Positions 46,914 to 56,184 are shown, counted from the first letter of the stretch. The stretch is DNA of 64,000 nt from Tardiphaga sp. (GCA_030147505.1 JASBVG010000037.1:62001-126000), one strand, 5' to 3'. The notes: generated from the letters alone by a model not told the origin. A program made the numbers and translations.

Positions 46914-48376
46914 CTCCTCTGGAATTCCGGAGACATCAGGAGCAGAGCCAAAGCCTGTTGCCGCGTCTCCGCCCGTGCGATCGTCTGGCGGGTCTCGGCG
47001 GAGGCCGCCTCGCCCGCCACAACCTCCAGCAACTCGCGCGGATCAACACTCTCCGGAATGCGCGACGAGATTTGCGCCGCGATATCGAGCCGCAATTTCA
47101 TGCCCTCGGGCACGGCCCATGCCGCATTGCTGTCCGCGAAACCATTCGGCCCCGGCGGCGTCCAGAGCGGTTGGCCGAGTGTCTGCAGGCCCGCGAAGTA
47201 GCGGCTGGGATCTTCTGGAATGCGCGCCAGCAGCCGCCCGGAGGCAATGAGATATTCGTAGGGCGTGCGCAACTTGTTCACCGGGGTTTGCCAGGCCTCG
47301 TTCGAATCCAGCAGCGCCAGCGTTACGGCTTTCAGATCGCCATCCGTCTTCCTGAACACGTCCTTCAGACGCATCAGCAGCGCAGGCGGCGGCGCGTCCG
47401 ACACGAAATGCTGCGCCAACTTGAGCGCGATGAACTTCGCCGCCGATGGATGCCGCGCGATGTCGGCGAGCGCCGCTTCGCCCTGCGCAACGCCGGTGTC
47501 CTCATAGGTCCTGCCGAGCAGGTGCTGCGGGCCGGGCTCATGCGCATTGGCATTGAAGGCGAAACTGCCGGGCGCGCCGATCTTTCCTTCGCGCCCAGCG
47601 AAGGTCCAGCCCGTGATGATGCGCGCCAGCGACGTCACATCGGCCTGCGTATAACCGCCGCCGACACCGAGCGTATGCAGCTCCATGATCTCGCGCGCCA
47701 GATTTTCGTTGAGCCCGCGTTTGCCGTTCTGCCCGGCGCGCGAATTCGGACCGACGGACTGCTGGTTGTCGAGAAAGAACAGCATCGCCGGATGCTGCTC
47801 CACGGCCTTCACCATGTCGACAAACCTGCCGAGCACATGCGGCCGGATTGCCTCGCGCTCGAACGATCCCGCCCACATCCGTGCCGGCTCGCCCTTGTTC
47901 GCGGAAATACAGAAATGGTTCGACCAGAACACGACCAGCCGCTCGACGACGCCGCATTCCGCAATGGTCGCCCGCTGGATGCGCGCCAGGGCCTCGGCAC
48001 GAAAAGTCTTCTGCACCACATTCGGCGGCATCTGGGCGGGTGGCGGCCTGGGGGCGTCAGGCTGCACCGCCATCATGGTATTGCCGGTCATAGCCGGTGC
48101 TTCCGATCTTTTCTCAGCCTCGACCGGCGCAGCCTTGGCAGCTGCCTCCCATGCGGTCTTCACCTCGAGTTGATAGGCATACATGGCATGGGCTAGTTCC
48201 TGCGTGGTCTGCAGGCCGGGCAACTCCAGCATGACAGCCTGAGGACGGGCCAGCTCCGCCTTCACATAGCCACGCGGGTCGGACGCCGCGTTGACGATAT
48301 CGCCCGATGCACCGCCCCGGGCACCGAAGCCGAAACGGTTGAGCGCGATCAGCGCGCCTTGCGGGTCGCGGGCCAT
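46910..48376 (-). CDS. DUF1800 family protein
   Basis: A 488-aa protein of the DUF1800 family: ALIALNRFGFGARGGASGDI at the N-terminus, RLVVFWSNHFCISANKGEPA, HPAMLFFLDNQQSVGPNSRA, LNENLAREIMELHTLGVGGG followed by YTQADVTSLARIITGW, and LLARIPEDPSRYFAGLQTLG. No signal peptide is evident. DUF1800 and DUF1501 proteins act as a pair, possibly in an export or surface complex; the function is unproved. It lies first in the two-gene operon. Confidence 0.93.
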   Translation of the reverse strand: MARDPQGALIALNRFGFGARGGASGDIVNAASDPRGYVKAELARPQAVMLELPGLQTTQELAHAMYAYQLEVKTAWEAAAKAAPVEAEKRSEAPAMTGNTMMAVQPDAPRPPPAQMPPNVVQKTFRAEALARIQRATIAECGVVERLVVFWSNHFCISANKGEPARMWAGSFEREAIRPHVLGRFVDMVKAVEQHPAMLFFLDNQQSVGPNSRAGQNGKRGLNENLAREIMELHTLGVGGGYTQADVTSLARIITGWTFAGREGKIGAPGSFAFNANAHEPGPQHLLGRTYEDTGVAQGEAALADIARHPSAAKFIALKLAQHFVSDAPPPALLMRLKDVFRKTDGDLKAVTLALLDSNEAWQTPVNKLRTPYEYLIASGRLLARIPEDPSRYFAGLQTLGQPLWTPPGPNGFADSNAAWAVPEGMKLRLDIAAQISSRIPESVDPRELLEVVAGEAASAETRQTIARAETRQQALALLLMSPEFQRR

Positions 48377-48494
48377 CGGGTTTCCCTCGCTCCATCACCG
48401 CCCTATGATGCGTTCGCGACGATGTCTGCTGCGCATATACGGCTCGGGCAGATGAATGGTGCATGAAAATCGAACGCAAATTGAGGCCGTTTGC

Positions 48495-48719
48495 ATGACA
48501 AATCGGACAGAACCGGGCAGTCTGCCCAGCGAGGTTTCGCTGAGCCGTCGCCTGACTTGTTCGGCCTGCGGCACCGAGTTCGGCTGCGATCTCTCGGGCA
48601 ATTGCTGGTGCGCCGAGGAACCCGCCCGGCTGCCAATGCCGACCGCCGGCGGCGATTGCCTGTGCCGGGACTGCCTGCGCAAGGCCGCAGCGAAGTACGC
48701 GCAAGCAACATCGACCTGA
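48495..48719 (+). CDS. Cysteine-rich CWC family protein
   Basis: A 74-aa protein with eight Cys in the order CSACGTEFGCDLSGNCWCAE then GDCLCRDCLRKAAAKYA, the layout of the Cys_rich_CWC family (conserved C-W-C). These small proteins probably bind zinc or another metal. Function unknown. ATG 48495 (MTNRTEPGSL) is preferred over 48456. Confidence 0.85.
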   Translation: MTNRTEPGSLPSEVSLSRRLTCSACGTEFGCDLSGNCWCAEEPARLPMPTAGGDCLCRDCLRKAAAKYAQATST

Positions 48720-48966
48720 GCGAACCTCGTCTTCGCGCATATTTTCTTCGGGACATTTCGACGCTGCGCGCGAATGGATCACCGCAAAATGTTGCGTCTC
48801 GCTACGCTGCGCGAGACCATATCTTCCAGGCTGCACGCTGCATTACAAATCGGCCATCTCCGCTGCACGCGGCAGCAATCGGCGCTTTGCATTTCATGAA
48901 GGTTTTCCGTCGACCTTGATCGAAAGCAAGACATGCGGACCTCGTCCGCCTGCATTGGAAAGCTCT

Positions 48967-50979
48967 GTGATCGATTTGCCTGTTTTTATGCGGCGCGCGC
49001 TCGTTCCCGCCGGTCTCGCTGCCATCATTGTCGGCATCCCCCTGGCCGCCAATGCGAGCAGCTCTCATGCCTCGGCACATCTGCTGTCCCGCGACGATCT
49101 GAAGACAATTTCGGAAGCGACTCGTCTCGCCAGCACAGGCAAGCTCGATGCCGCGACACAGGCACGCGATCAGATCCGCGATCCGCTCGGCCGCAAGGTA
49201 ACGGAATGGGTGATCCTGCGCTCCGATGGCGACAACGAATTCGCCCGCTATGCCGATTTCATTCAGGCCAATCCGGTCTGGCCCGGCATGACGCTGCTGC
49301 AGCGGCGCGCGGAGGCACGGCTGTGGATCGAGGGCGCCGATGCCGCAACCGTGCGTGCGTTCTTCTCCGGCCGCGAACCGCGCACGGCGCTCGGGCAACT
49401 GGCGATGGCACGCGCGCTGGCATCGCTCGGTGATCCCAAGGCGATACGTTACGCGAGCGCGGGCTGGCGCAGCGATGGTTTCTCGGCGAAGACCGAAGCC
49501 GAAGTGCTCAAACTGTTTGGTTCGCGGCTGACGCAGGCCGATCACGCCGCCCGCCTGCACAGCCGGCTTTATGCGAACGATTTTGATACAGCGATGCGGG
49601 CTGCCAGACATCTCGGCCCGGCGGCCATCGCCATCGTCTCCGCGCGCGCCGCGGTGATCGGCAAGAAGCCGAAGGCCGCGACGTTGCTTGCGACCGTGCC
49701 AGCAAATGTGCGCAGCGATCCCGCTTATCAGTTCACGCGCATCCAGTGGCTACGTCGCAGCGGCCGCGACAGCGAAGCCGCAAAGCTGATGCTGTCTGCG
49801 CCGCGGGATCCCAGCGTGATCAACAGCCCTGACATCTGGTGGCTGGAACGCCGCGCGCTGGTGCGATCGCTCCTCGACGGCGGTCAGGCGAAGCTTGCTT
49901 ACCGCCTCGCGCGTGACGCAGCGCCGGACAAGGAAACTTACCGCGTCGATCGCTCCTTCATGGCAGGCTGGATCGCGCTCCGCTTCTTGCGCGATCCGCA
50001 GACGGCGACACGCCACTTCAACGAAATCCCCGCGCTCACCCGCGGCCCCACGGCGCTGGCCCGCGCGCAATACTGGCTCGGCCGCGCCGCCGAAGCCGGC
50101 CGTAACCGCGCATCGGCGCAGCAGCATTACGCCCTCGCCTCGCAGCATGGCACCACCTATTACGGCCAACTCGCTTGCGCCCGAATCGGCTGCGGCCACA
50201 CCAGGCTGCGCACACCACCGGCGCTCAGCCAGACGCAGCGCGCGACGCTCGCAAATCGTGAACTCGTGCGTGCCGTCGAAATTCTCTATGCCAGCGGCAA
50301 TCGCCGGCTCGTCGTACCATTCGTCGGCGACCTCCACCGCGGCAACGACACGGCCTTGCTCGCGATGGTCGCCGAGTCCGCGCGAAAACATCGCGATCCC
50401 GGCGCGATGCTGGCCATCGGTCGTGCGGCGCTCAATCGCGGCCTCGCTTTCGACAGCTATGCCTTTCCTGCCGCCGGCCTGCCCGACTTCACTCCGATCG
50501 GCACAAAGACCGAAAAGAGCCTCATCTATGCCATCACCCGCACCGAAAGCGCGTTCAATCCACGTATCACCTCGGGCGCCCTCGCCACCGGCTATATGCA
50601 GGTGACGCCGGCCGCCGGCCAGACATTGGCGCGGCGCATGGGCTTCACCTTCAATAATGATCGTCTGCACAACGATCCCGCCTATAATCTGCAGCTCGGC
50701 TCCGCCGAGATCGCCAACCTGCTCAGCGACTATGACGGCAATCATGTGCTCGCTTTCGTAGGCTACAATGCCGGCCGCGGTCGCGTGCGCCAATGGATCG
50801 AGCGCTATGGCGATCCACGCCAGGCCGATGTCGATGTCGTGGACTGGGTCGAGCGTATTCCCTATGCGGAGACGAGGAATTACGTGCAGCGCGTGCTTGA
50901 AAACCTGCAGGTCTATCGTTCGAAATTCGGCAGTCCGGCGCTCGCCATCGAGGCCGACATGCGTGGCCGGCAGGGCTGA
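48967..50979 (+). CDS. Soluble lytic murein transglycosylase (SLT family)
   Basis: About 670 aa: signal segment (MRRALVPAGLAAIIVGIPLA-ANA), a long alpha-superhelical region (residues 40-480, many TPR-like helices such as YRLARDAAPDKETYRV and AQYWLGRAAEAGRNRASAQQ), and a C-terminal SLT domain with the catalytic Glu in YAITRTESAFNPRITS, then ATGYMQVTPAAGQTLARRMG and VLAFVGYNAGRGRVRQWIER. It cleaves peptidoglycan glycan strands with anhydro-muramyl ends in the periplasm. GTG 48967 has GGAAAG about 6 bp upstream; ATG 48988 or TTG 48916 are possible. Confidence 0.93.
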   Translation: MIDLPVFMRRALVPAGLAAIIVGIPLAANASSSHASAHLLSRDDLKTISEATRLASTGKLDAATQARDQIRDPLGRKVTEWVILRSDGDNEFARYADFIQANPVWPGMTLLQRRAEARLWIEGADAATVRAFFSGREPRTALGQLAMARALASLGDPKAIRYASAGWRSDGFSAKTEAEVLKLFGSRLTQADHAARLHSRLYANDFDTAMRAARHLGPAAIAIVSARAAVIGKKPKAATLLATVPANVRSDPAYQFTRIQWLRRSGRDSEAAKLMLSAPRDPSVINSPDIWWLERRALVRSLLDGGQAKLAYRLARDAAPDKETYRVDRSFMAGWIALRFLRDPQTATRHFNEIPALTRGPTALARAQYWLGRAAEAGRNRASAQQHYALASQHGTTYYGQLACARIGCGHTRLRTPPALSQTQRATLANRELVRAVEILYASGNRRLVVPFVGDLHRGNDTALLAMVAESARKHRDPGAMLAIGRAALNRGLAFDSYAFPAAGLPDFTPIGTKTEKSLIYAITRTESAFNPRITSGALATGYMQVTPAAGQTLARRMGFTFNNDRLHNDPAYNLQLGSAEIANLLSDYDGNHVLAFVGYNAGRGRVRQWIERYGDPRQADVDVVDWVERIPYAETRNYVQRVLENLQVYRSKFGSPALAIEADMRGRQG

Positions 50980-51059
50980 GAAAGCGACGCTAAGGAATCA
51001 TGGCTGAGCGATTGAGATTATCGCAAAATCCCGTCCGCCGACCGCGCGATTTGACAGCG

Positions 51060-52541
51060 CTACAGATTGCGCGCCGTCCGGCTGCGGCGATCGCGTTCCG
51101 GCTGTTCGTAATAGCTGCGCTTGGCATGCCGCATCTGGATATCGGCGCGCTTTACTACATCCACCAGCTGCTCATTCGCGTTGCTGGTGGCAACCCCCAC
51201 CGACATCGTGAGCAACGTATCCGGATAATACTGGTTGTTGAGCTCGATCAGCTCCGCCAGCGTCACAACCACCGCGTCGCCGCCGGCGGCATCGGTCAGC
51301 GGAAGGATGACGGCGAATTCATCGCCGCCAATGCGTGCCACCGTGGCCGGCTTGTCCACAAGCGAACCGAACACCTCGCCGGCGCGGCGCAGCAGCGCAT
51401 CGCCGGCGCTATGGCCGAGATGGTCATTGGCGGTCTTCAGCCCATTCAGATCGGCGATGACGATGGTGACGGGATGAGATCCCTTGCGCTTGCGCTCCAG
51501 CCGATTGAGCTCTTCGGTGAAGAAGGCGCGGTTATAGGTACGTGTGAGCACGTCATGGGTGCCGAGAAATTCGAGATAGGCTTCGGCCTTCTTCCGCGCT
51601 GTGATGTCGGTGAGCGCGACCTGCACCTGTGACCAGTCGCGCTCATGGCCCGGCAGCACCGAAAATTGCAGCAGAAGGTGCAGCTTCGTGCCGTCCAGCG
51701 CATAGTTCACCACCTCGCGCTGCTGGAACAAGCGTCCTTCCCACAGATCGATCAGCTGCTCGCGAAAATGCGGCCCCATCTCGTCACGAAAGACTTCGGC
51801 GAGGCTGAGCAACAGCGTTTGCTTGTCTGGCGCGCCGAACAGCTCCAGCGTACGGCTGTTGACGTCCAGCACGCGGATTTCGCTCATGCAGCGCTCGACG
51901 AATTCCTCATGGACGTCGGTGAAAACACGGAAGTCCTCGACGCCGCGCTCGCGCACCTCGTCGATCAGCCGTTTGACACCGCTGAAGTCCTCCACCCAGA
52001 GTGACACCGGGGAATGCGCGAACAGGCCGAACGCATAGTTTTCGCTCTTGGCGAGACGTCGCCGCGCCGTCTCACGCTCGGTGACATCCTCGATGGAAAT
52101 CATCACCCGCTTCCAGCTATCCTCATAGCCGGGCAGCACCCGGCCATGCAGCTGGACATCGAGACGATCGCCCTTCAGCGTGTAATTGACCGTATGACTC
52201 GAAAAAGTGGTCGCGCCGCTCCACAATTGCGATAACTCGGAGACATGACTCTTGAAGGTGTCGTCGCGCATCACCAGCCCGAGGCTAACCATCAGATGAT
52301 TGAGGTCGCGCGCGCCGAACATCGACAGCGTCATCTGGTTGACCTTGATGATGCGGATCGATTGCGAGCATTGCCGCACCCGCTCCGGATTGGCGAGCAG
52401 GAAGGTCTCCATGTCGTCGACGCCCTGCTGCTGCCATTGCTGGAACAGCGCCTTCACATCGCTGAAGTCCTCGATCCACAACGAGACCGGCGCGAGATCG
52501 AACATTGCGGTGTCGTCATCGACGATGGGTTGAGAAGACAT
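51060..52541 (-). CDS. PAS-PAS-GGDEF diguanylate cyclase
   Basis: A 493-aa cytosolic protein. Two PAS-like repeats (about 15-150 and 165-305) are clearly related: PVSLWIEDFSDVKALFQQW versus PVSLWVEDFSGVKRLIDEV, and each ends in a PAC-type strand (SIEDVTERE, ALTDITARK). The GGDEF domain is at about 325-480, with VARIGGDEFAVI as the active site, so cyclic di-GMP synthesis is expected. The I-site RxxD usually five residues before GGDEF is not present (DKPA), suggesting no product inhibition. There is no membrane helix, so the signal is probably cytosolic. Confidence 0.92.
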   Translation of the reverse strand: MSSQPIVDDDTAMFDLAPVSLWIEDFSDVKALFQQWQQQGVDDMETFLLANPERVRQCSQSIRIIKVNQMTLSMFGARDLNHLMVSLGLVMRDDTFKSHVSELSQLWSGATTFSSHTVNYTLKGDRLDVQLHGRVLPGYEDSWKRVMISIEDVTERETARRRLAKSENYAFGLFAHSPVSLWVEDFSGVKRLIDEVRERGVEDFRVFTDVHEEFVERCMSEIRVLDVNSRTLELFGAPDKQTLLLSLAEVFRDEMGPHFREQLIDLWEGRLFQQREVVNYALDGTKLHLLLQFSVLPGHERDWSQVQVALTDITARKKAEAYLEFLGTHDVLTRTYNRAFFTEELNRLERKRKGSHPVTIVIADLNGLKTANDHLGHSAGDALLRRAGEVFGSLVDKPATVARIGGDEFAVILPLTDAAGGDAVVVTLAELIELNNQYYPDTLLTMSVGVATSNANEQLVDVVKRADIQMRHAKRSYYEQPERDRRSRTARNL

Positions 52542-52641
52542 GGCAACCTGGCAATTAGATTCGCGTGAACAAGCGATGGTATTCTAATGTAACTCCCCTT
52601 GCGAAAAAACAACCGATGCCGGCGCGATCGGGTTTCGATGG

Positions 52642-53337
52642 CTAAACGTTGTAGCCTGCCGATTTCCGCGCCATGCCACCAAATGCATCGAGCAGTCTCT
52701 CGCGCCAAGCATAGATCGCGTCGTCCGGCTGCAAAAGCTGGAAACCGGAGATCGCCCGCGCCCATTGGAACGGGCCGAACACGATATAGTCGGCATAGTT
52801 CGGTCGTTCGCCACCGAGAAAAGGCTGCGAACGGAGCGTGAGCCTGACCGGATCGAGCGACTTGCGAAATGTCACGACGTCCCTGTCGCGCGTCGCGGCG
52901 ACCTCTTCCAGAGTTTTCTTGAAGCGCGCTTCACGCGACTCCCGGAAATACGCCTGATCGGCTGGACGCAGATGGGCATGGATATCCGTGATGATGAGCG
53001 GCACCATGCCCGGAATCACCATAGCATCGCACCACCAATTGATCATCCGCCCCATCGCGCGCCCGCCCTCACCGCCGAACAATGACGGACGATCCGGATA
53101 GGTATCCTCGAGATAGGTCGCGATGTTCCAGGAATCGTTGATGGCCCGCTCGCCGTCGAGCAGTACCGGCACCTTGTCGGATTGATGCCGGGCAATGGCC
53201 TCCTTCTCCGTGAAACGCCACGGGATCGAAGATGCCTCGAGTTCCTTATGTGCCAGCGCCATCCGCGTGCGCCAGCAATAGGGGCTGAAAGGCCGATCGT
53301 CCTCGGTGCCGACGAGTTCGAACAGTTGCAGTGCCAT
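52642..53337 (-). CDS. Glutathione S-transferase family protein (first of a GST pair)
   Basis: A 231-aa protein: MALQLFELVGTEDDRPFSPY then CWRTRMALAHKEL, a thioredoxin-like N-domain whose SPYCWRTRMAL places a Cys in the catalytic region (beta-etherase/DUF4290-like GSTs have this). DKVPVLLDGERAINDSWNIA gives the glutathione motif. The helical C-domain ends FLGGERPNYADYIVFGPFQW. Start 53337 is set by the fold; the longer frame crosses a repeat element. It lies in the same direction as the next GST gene, 154 bp apart. Confidence 0.9.
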   Translation of the reverse strand: MALQLFELVGTEDDRPFSPYCWRTRMALAHKELEASSIPWRFTEKEAIARHQSDKVPVLLDGERAINDSWNIATYLEDTYPDRPSLFGGEGGRAMGRMINWWCDAMVIPGMVPLIITDIHAHLRPADQAYFRESREARFKKTLEEVAATRDRDVVTFRKSLDPVRLTLRSQPFLGGERPNYADYIVFGPFQWARAISGFQLLQPDDAIYAWRERLLDAFGGMARKSAGYNV

Positions 53338-53360
53338 TTGGGCGTCTCCCGTGTTTTGGC

Positions 53361-53481
53361 AGTCATCGCGAGGGGCCGAAGGCGACGAGGCAACCGGCAT
53401 TTCCTTCGCACCGTAGTGAATTGCTTCGCCGCCGCGTTCACGAGAAGATTGGCATAGCCAATGTTCCTCGCCTCGCAATGA
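53361..53481. repeat. Inverted-repeat-bounded intergenic element (about 120 bp)
   Basis: The ends TCATCGCGAGG (53363-53373) and CCTCGCAATGA (53471-53481) are inverse complements with one mismatch. Inside are GAAGGCGAC / TTCGCCGCC blocks and a perfect hairpin ATTGGC-ATA-GCCAAT (53448-53462). The CATTGCGAGG...GAAGCAATTC wording matches a repeat I know as multicopy in Bradyrhizobium-type genomes. It lies between two GST genes. Confidence 0.7.
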
Positions 53482-53491
53482 TGGCCCGCGA

Positions 53492-54202
53492 CTAGCCCCT
53501 CACGACCGCCGATGTCTGGCCGAACAGGATCTTCCGCTCCTCCTCGGTCCGGTTCACCGGCTGGCCGAAATTCGGATTGACCTCTTTGGCGACGGCATAG
53601 GCGCGCTGCACTGCCGGACGCTGTGCGATCCGCTCCAGCCAATGCTTGAGATGCGGAAAGTCGTCGATGTCCTGCCCCTGGTTCTTGAACGGCACGATCC
53701 AGGGATAGCTCGCCATGTCGGCGATGGAATAGTCGCCGGCGATGAAATCGCGATCGGCGAGCCGCTTGTTGAGCACGCCGTAGAGCCGATTGGTCTCGTT
53801 GACATAACGGTCGATGGCGTAGGTGATCTTTTCCTGCGCATAGTTGCGAAAGTGATGGTTCTGCCCGGCCATCGGCCCGAGCCCGCCCATCTGCCAGAAT
53901 ACCCACTGGATGGCATCGTAGCGCGCATGGAGATCGGCGGACAGGAACCGGCCGGTCTTCTCGGCGAGATAGAGCAGCATCGCGCCGGACTCGAACACCG
54001 AAACCGGCTTGCTGCCCCCTTTGGGCGCATGGTCCACCATCGCCGGAATCCGGTTGTTCGGCGCGATCGCCAGGAACTCGGGCTTGAACTGCTCGCCCTT
54101 GCCGATATTCACGGGGATCACCTTGTAGGGCAGCCCCGCCTCTTCGAGGAAGATCGTGATCTTGTGACCGTTCGGGGTGGACCAGTAGTAAAGGTCGATC
54201 AT
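53492..54202 (-). CDS. Glutathione S-transferase, YfcG-like (Nu class)
   Basis: A 236-aa protein: MIDLYYWSTPNGHKITIFLE with Thr/Asn at the glutathione thiol site as in E. coli YfcG, then IAPNNRIPAMVDH, VFESGAMLLYLAEKTGRFL and a helical domain with FIAGDYSIADMASYPWIVPF. Nu-class GSTs act as disulfide-bond reductases with glutathione disulfide. ATG 54202 is fixed by the N-terminal beta strand. Confidence 0.92.
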   Translation of the reverse strand: MIDLYYWSTPNGHKITIFLEEAGLPYKVIPVNIGKGEQFKPEFLAIAPNNRIPAMVDHAPKGGSKPVSVFESGAMLLYLAEKTGRFLSADLHARYDAIQWVFWQMGGLGPMAGQNHHFRNYAQEKITYAIDRYVNETNRLYGVLNKRLADRDFIAGDYSIADMASYPWIVPFKNQGQDIDDFPHLKHWLERIAQRPAVQRAYAVAKEVNPNFGQPVNRTEEERKILFGQTSAVVRG

Positions 54203-54366
54203 GCAATGATCCCTGCTGCGATCTGCGACAGACATCCAGTATCTGGACGCGGTGCAGCAAGATCGCCAGAATGATCGCGCCAAGTCAATCGCGCCGCACT
54301 GCAGCCCGCGCAACCTTGTACCCCGAAAGCCGCCGGCCTCGACCTTTGACGACGGCCTCGTGCCCC

Positions 54367-55866
54367 CTATTTGCCGCCGGCAATTCCGCCGACGAAGCTC
54401 GTTGCCCGGCCGCCGATAGCGAGCGCCAATGCACGTTCGGAGATACCGCAGAAAAAGCCGATCAACATCGCCACGGTTCCATTTTTGGTGAAAACTCCGG
54501 GCTCCGTGTTGAGATTGCCGATCTTCACATTGATCGCGTCGTTCCAGAACAGAAGGCAAGCGGCCAATGTCAGGATCACCACGAAGATGATGCGCAGCGG
54601 CGGATCGGCCAGGTTTTCCTCCGGTGCGATCAACTGCTCGAAGGTCAAATTGACTTGCCGGATGGAGAAGGATGCCCACGTTCCCAGCGACGCGCCCGTG
54701 CACGCGAGCAGGAATGTCTTGTGATCATTCCACCAGCCTAGCCATGAGGCACTGTTTGCAGAACCGTAATTTGCCCGGATCAGAATGTAGGCTGCCAGAA
54801 AAACGATGGCGAAACCGCCCGCCCACTGGCCGAGCACGCGCAGATAGCGATTGAAGATCCGGTCGGCCTCGCGTGCGACGAATTCTGCTTTCAGGCCGGT
54901 CAGGGCCAGCACGGCCAAGGCCGTGTGCGGCCCTTGCAGGCCAACCCGGGCGATCCCCGCGAGCTTCCCCATATATTCCTGGCGCAGCAGGTCCGCACGC
55001 TTGTTCTGATTCTTTTCAGTTCGGATTTGCCGACAGACGGCATCGATGATCGTGCTCGCATTGTTGATCTGCACAAACAGACTTTGTTGCTCGGCCGACG
55101 GAGTGCCTTCCGGCCCCGGCAAATCGGATTCGACGCGAATAACGAAATCGACGATAGGAGGGTTCGTTTTGTCGCTCTCGGTGAATGTATGGACCGAGAA
55201 TAGCGGCCGCCCCAACCGATCGCGCAAGGCCCGATAGCTTCCCGCCACGAAAGACACGTTGGCTGCGGCTTCTTCGGAATCGTAGCCGCCGCACCAATCC
55301 GCATAGTCATCCTTCAGCTTCCGGCTGGCGTCGGTTCGCTGTTTGCGGCGCGCATCGAGCGCATCTCCGGTGAGCTTGTCGGCGACATCCTGCGCCTCGT
55401 CGGCGTCCAACCTGTCGAGAAAAGCCTTCAGTTGATTGAGATAAAATTGGTCCGGCGGATCGGGCTTGAAAGCAAAGACCGTCAGCGCGAGTTGATCGGG
55501 AAACTGAGGCGCCGACACGGCTGCGAGCGCGATCTGCGGATTCGCCGCGTCATAATCCGCCATGATCGTATCGCTTTGGGCCTTTGCGCTGTCGCCATCC
55601 AGCGTTCCGTTGGCGAAGCTGTCGGCGCCGGCCCGCAACCGGGACACCGCGCCCTCTCGCCATTGCCGGCGCGCGATCGCCAGGGCTTCGCGCATTGACG
55701 CCCCCGTGTCGGCCGTCGCGGCGGCGGCGATCTTCGCGAGCGCGCTCTGGACAGCTTCGATATAAGCGAGATCGGCCGCCGACGGTTGATGGGGTTGAAC
55801 CGCTGCGATGTCGAAATCCTTCGCGAACCGCGCATCGTTTCGATCGAGAATGTTGAAGCTGGCCAT
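54367..55866 (-). CDS. Unrecognised four-helix membrane protein, second gene of a coupled pair
   Basis: A 499-aa protein. Residues 1-310 are soluble and mostly helical (LAYIEAVQSALAKIAAAATA, FYLNQLKAFLDRLDADEAQD), with a Cys in DDYADWCGGYDSEEAAANV. Four hydrophobic segments follow: LGQWAGGFAIVFLAAYILIR near 345, TFLLACTGASLGTWASFSI near 383, RIIFVVILTLAACLLFWNDA near 425, and TVAMLIGFFCGISERALALA near 470. The last holds a GFxxGxSER motif that I recall at the end of other uncharacterised bacterial membrane proteins. Its start codon overlaps the stop of the 102-aa gene (TGATG), so the two are coupled. Function unknown. Confidence 0.8.
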   Translation of the reverse strand: MASFNILDRNDARFAKDFDIAAVQPHQPSAADLAYIEAVQSALAKIAAAATADTGASMREALAIARRQWREGAVSRLRAGADSFANGTLDGDSAKAQSDTIMADYDAANPQIALAAVSAPQFPDQLALTVFAFKPDPPDQFYLNQLKAFLDRLDADEAQDVADKLTGDALDARRKQRTDASRKLKDDYADWCGGYDSEEAAANVSFVAGSYRALRDRLGRPLFSVHTFTESDKTNPPIVDFVIRVESDLPGPEGTPSAEQQSLFVQINNASTIIDAVCRQIRTEKNQNKRADLLRQEYMGKLAGIARVGLQGPHTALAVLALTGLKAEFVAREADRIFNRYLRVLGQWAGGFAIVFLAAYILIRANYGSANSASWLGWWNDHKTFLLACTGASLGTWASFSIRQVNLTFEQLIAPEENLADPPLRIIFVVILTLAACLLFWNDAINVKIGNLNTEPGVFTKNGTVAMLIGFFCGISERALALAIGGRATSFVGGIAGGK

Positions 55867-56174
55867 CAGATGCGCTTCTTGTTCGGGCACTTGGAGTAGC
55901 TGCATTTCACCTTGACCTCGGGCCCGGATGCCGGCGGCTCGAGGTCGATGCGGATATCCAGATTGCCGATATCGCCGAGATTGGGCGCGCGAATCTCCTC
56001 CATCGCATCATCCAGCTGAGAGGGATGACGTATCGTTGCAGTCATGTCTTCGATCGGTTTGTCCGGCCGAATGGCCGATTTGAGCTCGAAATAGAGCGCA
56101 GCCTCGTATTCCGTCAGCTCCTTCTTGCGCTTGTCGAGCGCCGAATAGAGAAGCGAAAGCGCTGGTTTGGACAT
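55866..56174 (-). CDS. Small unrecognised protein, first gene of a coupled pair
   Basis: A 102-aa protein. The N-terminus is a charged helix (LSLLYSALDKRKKELTEYEA), the middle acidic (AMEEIRAPNLGDIGNLDIRI), and the C-terminus a strand ending KVKCSYSKCPNKKRI, with a C-x4-C pair and a basic tail. The Cys pair might be half of a metal site or a disulfide. Stop and next start overlap (TGATG), implying equal production with the membrane protein and probable interaction. The leader is strikingly AT-rich. I do not recognise a family. Confidence 0.75.
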   Translation of the reverse strand: MSKPALSLLYSALDKRKKELTEYEAALYFELKSAIRPDKPIEDMTATIRHPSQLDDAMEEIRAPNLGDIGNLDIRIDLEPPASGPEVKVKCSYSKCPNKKRI

Positions 56175-56184
56175 CGCAAGGACC

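Noticed and set aside
46652-48196. Antisense ORF of 514 codons over the DUF1501 and DUF1800 genes
   Set aside because: Arg/His-rich composition typical of a complementary frame, crossing two real genes.
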